Shown in pieces: positions 10,307 through 19,121 of a DNA stretch of 64,000 nt. The stretch comes from an uncultured Flavobacteriales bacterium (GTDB lineage Bacteria; Bacteroidota; Bacteroidia; Flavobacteriales_D; Crocinitomicaceae). The translations under genes were made by a program, and so were the position numbers. How positions within the stretch are numbered: position 1 is the first letter of the stretch; each line of letters opens with the position of its first letter. The stretch covers positions 1 to 64,000 of the forward strand of contig CAJXMN010000004.1 of the NCBI GenBank assembly GCA_913056215.1. Reading direction: 5' to 3'. Below the pieces are notes generated by a model. The model was not told where the DNA came from. It did no database searches and was given only the letters and a program-made list of their open reading frames with translations.

Positions 10307-12503
10307 TATAGACTTTTTAGCAAGAGAAAAATTCCAAAATAGAATTCAAAAGGGAATGATTGGTCCGGGTTCTGATACTTGGGGTTTACCAGACAGAGAA
10401 GAAATTATTTCTAATGATACGCCGTTACAACGATATTTTTCGGGTGTTTTATTCCCTGAAAAAGAAAAAGTTACCACACAAGATGAAGAAGATACCGCAT
10501 CACTGCAGAGCAATTCTGAAATAGCCGATCCAGAACCTAATGAAAGTACTGAAGCAGAAAGCGAAGAAGAACAAGATAAACCTCAATCGAGTTCTGAAAG
10601 CGAAGCAGATAAGATTAGCAAGACAAATTTTTTCCCAACCAATATCGGTCTCTCAGTTTGTGTGCCTAAAGAAACGGCTGAATTTGATGTTATATTTTCA
10701 TTTGGCTTATATCATCAACCTAAAAATAAGGATATAAAAATAAAAATTAATGAACAGGGATATCGTTCCTTTTTTGAAGAAAAGCATATTCCCTACGGGT
10801 TTCCATTCAAAGATATTTTGAAATACGAAGATGGATTTATGTTTTTGGAACGCCCTTTAAAAGGGTTTGCAGGTGGAAAAGGGAAACAACGAAGTGGAGA
10901 GTATAAACAGTTTGATGAATTTAAACGAATAAGTAATCTAAAGGATTCTTCAGCACAATATTACATTGATAGGCTCGACAGATTGATTAGTCAAAGTAGA
11001 GTTTGGAAACGAGTTGACTATGAAATTCAAAAAACTATTCCTGTTCAATCCACAGAAAATCCAACTTCCTTAAATATAGAAAGTGAAACAAACAAAGGAA
11101 CGGATATAGGGTATAATATGAGGGTTATTGAACAAGGCAATAGGAAATTTATAAAAGTCCAATTGGTCAACCTTTCTGAAAAACAATCGCAAAAAAGGTT
11201 TTCCAATAAGAATGAGAACTTAAATCTCAAAAGTATCTTCCAAGCTGAAATTAAAGTGAATTCCGTACATTTTCTTCCTTTTGAAAACCATAGTCCAAGA
11301 AGTAAAGATTTTCAAGATGATGAAGCAAAAGAGTTAGATTTTATTTATCGTTCCATAAATAATTATTCAATCGGACACAATTGTTCTACGTATTGGGATG
11401 AAAGTCACACTGAAATAAAGACTACATTTCTTCCAGTTCAAGATGTTAAAGACACCGTAAATACATTTAGTAAAGAAGATAAAAAGCTAAATAGAGCATT
11501 AGATGTCAAAAACCTGTCTGTATGGGGGCTTAATCAAAATGACTTAATAGAACATCTCGATTATTTTATCGCCCAATATTCCGATTGGATTGAAAAACAG
11601 AAGGAGTTAAACAGTAAAGAAAATACAGAGAATCAAAAAATCGGAAAAGATATAATTGACCGACAAGAAGCAAACTTAAATCGATTAAATAAAAATATAA
11701 AATTATTACAAGATGAAGATGTTTTAAGAGCTTTCAGGATAGCCAACACCGCAATGTATATTCAACTCATTACTTCAAATGATGATGATTTTGCAATAAC
11801 GGAAAAGGAGCTCAAAGATGCATCAAAAGAGAACCTTGACAGTTTAAACTTTTTTGAAAATTATGATGCTGAAAAAAGAGTCCGAAACGGAAAAATTGAT
11901 TTTGTTCCTGCTTATCGGCCATTTCAATTGGCATTTCTACTTTTAAGCATAGATGGTATTGTAAACCCAGAAAGTCAATCAAGAAATAATATAGTTGATT
12001 TAATTTGGTTTCCCACAGGTGGCGGTAAAACAGAAGCATATTTGGCAGTTGCAGCACTAACGATTGCTTTCAGAAGGTTAAATAATGAAACCGGATTTGA
12101 AGGTACTTCCGTCATAATGCGTTATACTTTAAGACTGCTTACTGCACAACAATTTGAAAGGGCTTCTCGTTTGATAACAGCATTAGAATTTTTAAGAAAG
12201 CAAAAAGAATTTTCTAATGATTTGAAAGACGAACCAATCTCAATTGGTTTATGGGTGGGAATGGGTTCGACACCTAATGATATCAAAGGAGCTAAAAGTC
12301 AAATTCGTAAAATCGAAAATGAATGCAACAAAAAAAACGGAAACCCGGAAGAGCAGAATTCATTTCAGATAAGTAGCTGCCCTTGGTGTGGCACGAAATT
12401 AATTACACCTTACACAACTAAAAGTGGAAATGTTGTTTGGAAATCGGGATTCTCACATAGCAAGAAAGAAGGTTTTATAATGAAGTGTAATAACGAAGCT
12501 TGA
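10293..12503 (+). CDS. drmA: DrmA-like DISARM helicase, N-terminal part (Walker A), interrupted ORF
   Basis: 'IWFPTGGGKTEAYLAVAALTIAFRR', acidic linker then 'FFPTNIGLSVCV'; start ATG 10293 overlaps the upstream gene; ends in zinc-binding-like 'CPWCGT...KCNNEA*'. Confidence 0.85.
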   Translation: MKQNDIDFLAREKFQNRIQKGMIGPGSDTWGLPDREEIISNDTPLQRYFSGVLFPEKEKVTTQDEEDTASLQSNSEIADPEPNESTEAESEEEQDKPQSSSESEADKISKTNFFPTNIGLSVCVPKETAEFDVIFSFGLYHQPKNKDIKIKINEQGYRSFFEEKHIPYGFPFKDILKYEDGFMFLERPLKGFAGGKGKQRSGEYKQFDEFKRISNLKDSSAQYYIDRLDRLISQSRVWKRVDYEIQKTIPVQSTENPTSLNIESETNKGTDIGYNMRVIEQGNRKFIKVQLVNLSEKQSQKRFSNKNENLNLKSIFQAEIKVNSVHFLPFENHSPRSKDFQDDEAKELDFIYRSINNYSIGHNCSTYWDESHTEIKTTFLPVQDVKDTVNTFSKEDKKLNRALDVKNLSVWGLNQNDLIEHLDYFIAQYSDWIEKQKELNSKENTENQKIGKDIIDRQEANLNRLNKNIKLLQDEDVLRAFRIANTAMYIQLITSNDDDFAITEKELKDASKENLDSLNFFENYDAEKRVRNGKIDFVPAYRPFQLAFLLLSIDGIVNPESQSRNNIVDLIWFPTGGGKTEAYLAVAALTIAFRRLNNETGFEGTSVIMRYTLRLLTAQQFERASRLITALEFLRKQKEFSNDLKDEPISIGLWVGMGSTPNDIKGAKSQIRKIENECNKKNGNPEEQNSFQISSCPWCGTKLITPYTTKSGNVVWKSGFSHSKKEGFIMKCNNEA

Positions 12504-13969
12504 CTTGCTCAAATGGAATTTCTGTACAAGTTATTGATGAAGAACTATATCAAAAGCCGCCTACCCTACTATTTGGTACTGTCGACAAATTTGCGATGTT
12601 GGCTTGGCAAAACAAAGCGCACAACTTTTTTAATTCTTTAGATGACGAAAAGTTACCCCCTGATTTGATTATTCAAGATGAATTACACCTATTAAGTGGT
12701 CCACTTGGTTCTATAACAGGAATTTTTGAAAGTGTCATTGAAGATTTGGCAACTAAAAACGGAATACCCCCCAAAATAATTGCTTCAACTGCAACTACAA
12801 GAAATACAGAATTTCAGGTTAACAATCTTTATGGTAATAGAGATGTCAATGTATTTCCCCCTTCAGGAACAAATTATAATGACAGCTATTTTGCCGTAGA
12901 AAGTGATAAAAGCAAACGTAGATATATTGGGTTTATGCCAACAGGTAAAACTTCAATTGATACCCAGTTGCAAATGTTGGCGCATTTATTAGTAGCCCGC
13001 TTAGAAGTCTATGATGACCAAAAAACTAAAAATTCGATTGATAAATATTGGACGATTGTTTCTTATTACAACAGCTTAAAGGATGTAGGGAAAATATTTA
13101 ATAAAGTTGGTGATGAAGTCTCAACTTTCACGTCAACATTGCAACATAGATTAAATGAAATTTTTAGAGACGGTTCGAAAGAATATACCTTTAACCACTT
13201 TGGACTTCCAAATCGCACACAGGAACTAACCAGTCGAATTGATAGCACCAAAATAAAATCAGTTTTAGGGAAAATTGAGACGTCCTTCAACAATGAAAAT
13301 ATAACGCATAGTCAAAAAGGTTATACCTATCTAAATGATGTAGTAGATTTTGTTTTAGCTACAAATATGATTTCGGTTGGAATTGATATAAGCAGATTAA
13401 ATATTATGCTTATTAATGGTATGCCTAAAAACATTGCTGAATACATCCAGGCATCCAGTAGAATTGGAAGAAGTACAAAAGGATTAGCCATAACTCTTTT
13501 AAATCCCAATAGAGCAAGAGAAAAATCATATTTCGAACATTTTAATAATTTTCACCAAGCATTTTATAAAAATGTAGAACCATTGAGTATAACGCCATTT
13601 ACGGACAATACAATTGATAAAATGCTTTCAAGTTTAATGGTAACTTACATCAGAAATAAGATACCCGGAAAAACAGGAAATAAAGATGTCGTGCACTTCC
13701 AGAAAGAAGATATTGAAGGTCTAAAAACCTTGATAAAAAATCGTTTCGGAGAACATACGGCGGAGTTCAATTGGTTTGAACGGAAATTAGACAATTTAGC
13801 TTACGATTGGATTGCAAGGATTAGAGAATCAGGCATAAAAGAATATAAAGAATTATTAAAAAAGCCGGCAGAGAAAAATGAGAACCAAGATTGGGTCTTA
13901 ATGCAATCGATGAGAGAAATTGACAGCAATACCTACATTAATATTAAAGCGAACTTTAGAGATGAGTGA
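12500..13969 (+). CDS. drmA: DrmA-like DISARM helicase, C-terminal part (DExH box and helicase C)
   Basis: 'PTLLFGTVDKFAMLAW', 'LIIQDELHLLSGPLGSITGIFE', 'ASTATTRN', 'ATNMISVGIDISRLNIMLINGMPKNIAEYIQASSRIGRS'; begins with TTG sharing TTGA with the upstream stop. Confidence 0.85.
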   Translation: MTCSNGISVQVIDEELYQKPPTLLFGTVDKFAMLAWQNKAHNFFNSLDDEKLPPDLIIQDELHLLSGPLGSITGIFESVIEDLATKNGIPPKIIASTATTRNTEFQVNNLYGNRDVNVFPPSGTNYNDSYFAVESDKSKRRYIGFMPTGKTSIDTQLQMLAHLLVARLEVYDDQKTKNSIDKYWTIVSYYNSLKDVGKIFNKVGDEVSTFTSTLQHRLNEIFRDGSKEYTFNHFGLPNRTQELTSRIDSTKIKSVLGKIETSFNNENITHSQKGYTYLNDVVDFVLATNMISVGIDISRLNIMLINGMPKNIAEYIQASSRIGRSTKGLAITLLNPNRAREKSYFEHFNNFHQAFYKNVEPLSITPFTDNTIDKMLSSLMVTYIRNKIPGKTGNKDVVHFQKEDIEGLKTLIKNRFGEHTAEFNWFERKLDNLAYDWIARIRESGIKEYKELLKKPAEKNENQDWVLMQSMREIDSNTYINIKANFRDE

Positions 13970-15905
13970 TTATAAATATACCGAAACGCAAACAAGAAAA
14001 GTTATAAGCTCTTATGGCGGTGTTGAGTCAATCATCGAAACACCTAAAGGAGCATTGAAAATTGAGCCTTTTGACAAATGGCCATTTTTTAGGGCTATTC
14101 AAGATGGTAAAATTCAACCGGAAGAATTTGTTATTAACGACAATAGGTTATTAAAACGTCTTCAAACTCAAAAAGGATTTCCGAAACTCAAAGAATTTTT
14201 GAGAATTCCACCTAATCACGCACATCCCCAAAATAAATCAATTCCAGTTAACTCTTTAGAAACGATTAGCTCAACCTATTTCCCTGAATGGTTCTATTGT
14301 AATAATTGCGAACGATTTAAAAATATTCACGAATGGTGGCGAGAATGGAAAAGGATTATTCAAAAACACAGAGGACAAGCAAATAAAAGTGATTTTATTC
14401 CGCCTAAATGTCCGTATTGCTATGATAAAGTCAAGGAAAATCAAAAAAAAAGCGGCAAATGGAACCGTTTTTATTATGATTTAGAACAGGTTCGGTTCGT
14501 GATGACAGCACCAACAGGTGAAATAAGAGATTTCCCTTGGGAACGGTGGAACAAGGCTACAAAAGAGTTCTCAGAAAATCAAGATGACAGTACTGATAAA
14601 AAGAAAAGCGGAATTCATTTTGATTGGGAAAATTTATGTTGCGACAACCCTGATTTGAAATATTTTAAATCGCAAAAGTATTCTGATTTGGCGGGTATTC
14701 GCATCGAGTGTAAAAATTGTGGTGCTAAAAATACCTTGTCCGGTTTTTTTGGAACAAGGGTGAGGGTTCCAAAGAAAAATGACATTTATTTCAAACCCGT
14801 TTTAAGGACCAGTAATAGTTGCTATTATCCAATATTGGTAAGTAGTATTTATTTGCCAACAAAAAGAGAAATTGATATTGAAGACCAAAAAGCAATAAAA
14901 GATTGGAACGAAGAAGGAGAAGATCTTGATTTCATTTTCAAGGCACTTAAAAAAAAATACCCTATAGAAAAAATTAAAAACTTTATTAATGGAAATATAG
15001 AAGGAGAATTTGAGCCTGAAATTGAATACAGATTAAAAGAGTTTGACTTCATTACAGAGCCAAGCAGAGAGAAATATCCTAAAGCCGAATCAGATGACCA
15101 TAATTTGGTTTTTAAAAGGGAGAAATTAACTCAGTTATCCAAATATGGCATAAATAATTTAACAGCAATAAAACGCCTAAAAATAACAACCGTTCAGACG
15201 GCTTATTCAAGACAGGAACCCATTGATAGTGATCAATTTTTAAATGATGAAAAATCAGAGAATAATATCGAAGCAAAATACACTTCAAAATGGGCAAACC
15301 AAACAAAATATTTACCTGCTATTGAAAGTTTTGGCGAAGGTATTTTCCTTTCACTCGAAGAAGAAAAAATAAATAAATGGCTTAACGCTTCAAACAGAAA
15401 TGAAAAATTTAAGGACAGAATAAAACAATTATTTGAGAACTCAAAAAACAGTGACTTAACGAGTGTTCAGAAAAAATTTAAGGATGAAAATCATTTATCT
15501 CGCTTTGTGCTTATTCACACTTTATCACACATTTTGATTAAAGAATTGGAATTCTTGTGTGGTTATCCTGCAACCTCTTTAAACGAGCGGCTGTTTATTG
15601 ATGAAAATCAAATGGCGGGAGTATTAATTTATACCGTTGCAGGTGCAGAAGGAAGTTATGGCGGTTTAGTTTCTCAAGCTTCTGAAAAGAATTTCAACCG
15701 AATATTAGATTCAGCTTTATATAGGGCAGAAGATTGTGCTTCAGATCCAATTTGTTACAATACAGAAGATGGTCAAGGTGTTGGTGGATTAAATATGGCA
15801 GCTTGTTATTCTTGCTCATTATTGCCGGAAAACTCTTGCGAAGAATTTAATAGTTTTCTTGACCGTTCCTTGCTGATTGATGATGAATATGGTTTTTTTA
15901 AATAG
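13962..15905 (+). CDS. drmB: DrmB-like (DUF1998 domain) DISARM protein
   Basis: 'GGLNMAACYSCSLLPENSCEEFNSFLDRSLL', 'HTLSHILIKELEFLCGYPATSLNERLF', several CxxC pairs; ATG 13962 overlaps end of preceding ORF. Confidence 0.85.
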   Translation: MSDYKYTETQTRKVISSYGGVESIIETPKGALKIEPFDKWPFFRAIQDGKIQPEEFVINDNRLLKRLQTQKGFPKLKEFLRIPPNHAHPQNKSIPVNSLETISSTYFPEWFYCNNCERFKNIHEWWREWKRIIQKHRGQANKSDFIPPKCPYCYDKVKENQKKSGKWNRFYYDLEQVRFVMTAPTGEIRDFPWERWNKATKEFSENQDDSTDKKKSGIHFDWENLCCDNPDLKYFKSQKYSDLAGIRIECKNCGAKNTLSGFFGTRVRVPKKNDIYFKPVLRTSNSCYYPILVSSIYLPTKREIDIEDQKAIKDWNEEGEDLDFIFKALKKKYPIEKIKNFINGNIEGEFEPEIEYRLKEFDFITEPSREKYPKAESDDHNLVFKREKLTQLSKYGINNLTAIKRLKITTVQTAYSRQEPIDSDQFLNDEKSENNIEAKYTSKWANQTKYLPAIESFGEGIFLSLEEEKINKWLNASNRNEKFKDRIKQLFENSKNSDLTSVQKKFKDENHLSRFVLIHTLSHILIKELEFLCGYPATSLNERLFIDENQMAGVLIYTVAGAEGSYGGLVSQASEKNFNRILDSALYRAEDCASDPICYNTEDGQGVGGLNMAACYSCSLLPENSCEEFNSFLDRSLLIDDEYGFFK

Positions 15906-15929
15906 TAAAGAATATGCCAAAGCTAAAGC

Positions 15930-15988
15930 CATACACATTTGCAATTCGCTGCAGCCAGCCGCGCAAGCCAAAATTGCAAAAGAGTATG
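15930..15988. repeat. hairpin element related to 7811-7914, right boundary of DISARM-like operon
   Basis: CATAC(15930-15934)/GTATG(15984-15988), internal loop ACA/AGA, TTTGCAATT(15938-15946)/AATTGCAAA(15972-15980); shares CACATTTG and CAAAAGAG with left element. Confidence 0.65.
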
Positions 15989-16041
15989 TCTCTGACAACG
16001 CTGAAAACCAAGCAGAAGGAAGAAAGCCAGCAGAGAACATT

Positions 16042-16150
16042 GTATAAGCGTAATGCGGGTTGTGTGGCTAAAATTCAGTATTTTGGCATCTATTAAAGTT
16101 AGGTGTAAACGGAGAGTGAATCGCTCCGAAATCCCGCACTACGCTTATAC
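16042..16150. repeat. 18-bp inverted repeat (17/18) between drmB and valS
   Basis: gtataagcgtaatgcggg (16042-16059) vs cccgcactacgcttatac (16133-16150), with an inner CGGAG...CTCCG hairpin. Confidence 0.75.
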
Positions 16151-16157
16151 TTGACCC

Positions 16158-18788
16158 TTATTTCATAGCGTCTAGTTTTTCTTCAATCATTGAGATTTTC
16201 GATTGAGCGTCCGCTTGTTTTTTCTTTTCAGCTTCTACAACCTGTTCTGGAGCATTATTTACAAAGCGCTCATTGCCAAGTTTTTTCTGTACAGATTTTA
16301 AAAATCCTTTGGTATAATCGAGTTCTTCTTGCAATTTCTCGCGTTCCGCTTCAGTATCTACATTTTCACCAAACGGAATAAAATAGTCCGTGTTTTGAAC
16401 GATGAAAGAAAAGGCATCTCCCATCTTTTCATCAGTATATTCGAGAGCGGATAGATTACCCATCTTGCGCAAAACTTCATCCATGTTTGAAGGATGGTGC
16501 GCTGACTTTAAAATGTTGAGATCCATTTTGATTTTATTGGCAATGTTGTTTTGTTTCCGCACATTGCGAATATTTGTCACGACTTCTGAAACGACCTTGA
16601 AATCGTCGATAATCGCTTCGTCGATAGCCCCATCTCTAGGCCATTTTGCAACAATCAGGTCATCTCCTGATTCGCGTCTTTCAATGAGATGCCAGAGTTC
16701 TTCAGAGACAAAGGGTGTAAACGGATGAACGAGTTTCAAGAGTTGTTCGAAATAAAAGATAGATCTCGCTTTGGTTTTGCTGTCAATCGGTTGCTGATAA
16801 CCGGGCTTCACCATTTCCAAAAACCATGAGCAATAATCATCCCATACCAGTTTATAAGTCGCCATCAAAGCATCAGAGATTCTGAATTTTTCAAATTGTT
16901 CATTGATGTGCAGGAGTACCTGGTTGAATCGACTCTCGAACCAGTCGATTGCAATACGGGAAGATTCGGGTTGTTCTAAATCCTCTTTTACGTCCCATGA
17001 ATCGATCAAACGAAAAGCATTCCACATTTTATTGGAAAAATTCCTTCCTTGCTCACATTGATTGGAATCAAAGGGCAGGTCATTTCCGGCGGGAGAGGAT
17101 ACTAGCATACCAACGCGAACCCCGTCCGCTCCGTATTTTTTAATGAGTTCGAGTGGGTCGGGCGAATTACCGAGAGATTTCGACATTTTTCGACCCAATT
17201 TATCGCGTACAATACCTGTATAGTAAACATTGCGGAAAGGCAATTCATCCATGTATTCATAGCCTGCAATAACCATTCGGGCAACCCAGAAAAACATTAT
17301 TTCAGGCGCCGTAACCAAGTCGTTTGTCGGATAGTAATATTGAATTTCTTTATTTCCAGGCTGTGTCAAACCATTAAAGACAGAAATGGGCCATAACCAG
17401 CTGGAAAACCACGTATCCATAACATCTTCGTCTTGCTGTATGTCATTTTCCGAGAGCTGTTTTCCTGTTTTGTCTTCAATTAGGGATAAGGCCTCTTTAG
17501 CGGTTTTAGCTACCACAAAATCATCGTCATCCTCACCATAATACCAGGCTGGAATACGATGACCCCACCACAATTGTCGCGAAATACACCAATCTTTGAT
17601 ATTTTCCATCCAGTGGCGATACGTATTTTTCATATTGTCTGGATAGAATTTAATATCACCATTCATGACATGTTCGAGTGCCGGTTCAGATAATTGCTTC
17701 ATATCTACAAACCACTGCAGCGAGAGTCGTGGTTCAATAACGGCGTCTGTACGTTCTGAAAAACCTAATTTATTGATATGGTCTTCCACTTTAATAAGGT
17801 AACCTTTATCCTCCAGTTCGTTGGCTATAGCTTTTCTTGCTTCGAAGCGATCTCTGCCCTCGTAGTGGAGTCCTTTAGCATTGAGCGATCCGTCTGCATT
17901 TAGAATGTCAATACTTTCTAAATTGTGTCGCTGTCCGAGTTCATAGTCGTTGACATCATGAGCAGGGGTGATCTTTAAACATCCCGTACCGAATTCCATG
18001 TCGACGTATTCATCTTGAATAATTGGGATTTCGCGATCAGCAATAGGAACGACAGCATGTCCTCCCACGAGGTGAGCGTATCGTGCATCATTAGGGTTGA
18101 CGCAGATCGCACTGTCTCCTAATATCGTTTCAGGTCGCGTAGTGGCAATCGTTAACCATTCGTCTTCACTTCCTTCGATTTTATAGCGCACGTGAAAGAG
18201 CTTTGAATTGACCTCTTTGTGGATCACTTCTTCATCGGAAAGGGCAGTTTTAGCCGCAGGATCCCAGTTGATCATGCGAACGCCACGGTAGATTTTATCT
18301 TTTTTGAATAGATCGATAAATACATCTACAACGGATTCTGCATACTCGGGATCCATGGTGAAGCTGGTACGTTCCCAATCGCAAGAAGCACCGAGTTTCT
18401 TGAGTTGATCGAGAATGATGCCGCCGTGTTTTTCCTTCCATTCCCACGCGTGTTTCATGAAGTCATCGCGCGAAAGATCTGACTTTTTAATGCCTTCATC
18501 GCGTAGTTTGTTAACTACCTTCGCTTCTGTAGCAATCGAAGCATGGTCCGTTCCCGGAACCCAACACGCATTTTTACCTTGCATGCGGGCGCGGCGTACG
18601 AGCACATCTTGAATGGTATTGTTCAACATGTGTCCCATGTGAAGCACACCTGTGACGTTTGGAGGGGGAATGACAACCGTATATGGTTCTCTGTCATCCG
18701 GTTCACTATGAAAATAGTTTTGCTTTTGCCAGTGATCATACCACTTTTCCTCCGCCTTTCCAGGCTCGTATTTTTTTGGAATCTCCAT
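16158..18788 (-). CDS. valS: valine--tRNA ligase
   Basis: 'PPPNVTGVLHMGHMLNNTIQDVLVRRARMQG', 'KMSKSLGNSPDPLELI', C-terminal coiled coil. Confidence 0.97.
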   Translation of the reverse strand: MEIPKKYEPGKAEEKWYDHWQKQNYFHSEPDDREPYTVVIPPPNVTGVLHMGHMLNNTIQDVLVRRARMQGKNACWVPGTDHASIATEAKVVNKLRDEGIKKSDLSRDDFMKHAWEWKEKHGGIILDQLKKLGASCDWERTSFTMDPEYAESVVDVFIDLFKKDKIYRGVRMINWDPAAKTALSDEEVIHKEVNSKLFHVRYKIEGSEDEWLTIATTRPETILGDSAICVNPNDARYAHLVGGHAVVPIADREIPIIQDEYVDMEFGTGCLKITPAHDVNDYELGQRHNLESIDILNADGSLNAKGLHYEGRDRFEARKAIANELEDKGYLIKVEDHINKLGFSERTDAVIEPRLSLQWFVDMKQLSEPALEHVMNGDIKFYPDNMKNTYRHWMENIKDWCISRQLWWGHRIPAWYYGEDDDDFVVAKTAKEALSLIEDKTGKQLSENDIQQDEDVMDTWFSSWLWPISVFNGLTQPGNKEIQYYYPTNDLVTAPEIMFFWVARMVIAGYEYMDELPFRNVYYTGIVRDKLGRKMSKSLGNSPDPLELIKKYGADGVRVGMLVSSPAGNDLPFDSNQCEQGRNFSNKMWNAFRLIDSWDVKEDLEQPESSRIAIDWFESRFNQVLLHINEQFEKFRISDALMATYKLVWDDYCSWFLEMVKPGYQQPIDSKTKARSIFYFEQLLKLVHPFTPFVSEELWHLIERRESGDDLIVAKWPRDGAIDEAIIDDFKVVSEVVTNIRNVRKQNNIANKIKMDLNILKSAHHPSNMDEVLRKMGNLSALEYTDEKMGDAFSFIVQNTDYFIPFGENVDTEAEREKLQEELDYTKGFLKSVQKKLGNERFVNNAPEQVVEAEKKKQADAQSKISMIEEKLDAMK

Positions 18789-18895
18789 GCTTCTTATTCT
18801 TTGCAACAAAGATAATGATTGTTTAGAATGGAGTTTCTGGAAATGCCGAAAAGTTGCTTTCTAATTGAGCACTATTACATTTAATCTTTTTTGAC

Positions 18896-19011
18896 CACGG
18901 GTTGAAACCCGTGGCAAAAGAAACCCGTGGCAAAAGAAACTCGTGGCAAAAGAAACTCGTGGCAAAAGAAACTCGTGGCAAAAGAAACTCGTGGCAAAAG
19001 AAACTCGTGAT
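18896..19011. repeat. 20-bp palindrome plus 16-bp tandem repeat (about 6 units)
   Basis: ccacgggttgaaacccgtgg (18896-18915) followed by (cgtggcaaaagaaacY)n with starts at 18910, 18926, 18942, 18958, 18974, 18990 and partial 19006. Confidence 0.95.
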
Positions 19012-19121
19012 ACGAAAGAACCTAAAAATCTATTAAATCAATCAATATTGGGTTTCTTCATTTAAATAAATGGGTTCTATGTCATTTTAAGTAGCGTTAA
19101 TTACGTTCATAATTCCCGTCT

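Noticed and set aside
12495-12510. Programmed ribosomal frameshift in the DrmA-like gene
   Set aside because: No slippery heptamer or clear downstream structure seen; an indel or coupled re-initiation is simpler.
15914-16096. 60-aa plus ORF after drmB
   Set aside because: Basic low-complexity translation of the hairpin/repeat region; not a credible gene.
18910-19011. CRISPR array
   Set aside because: 16-bp units are contiguous with no unique spacers; no cas genes nearby.
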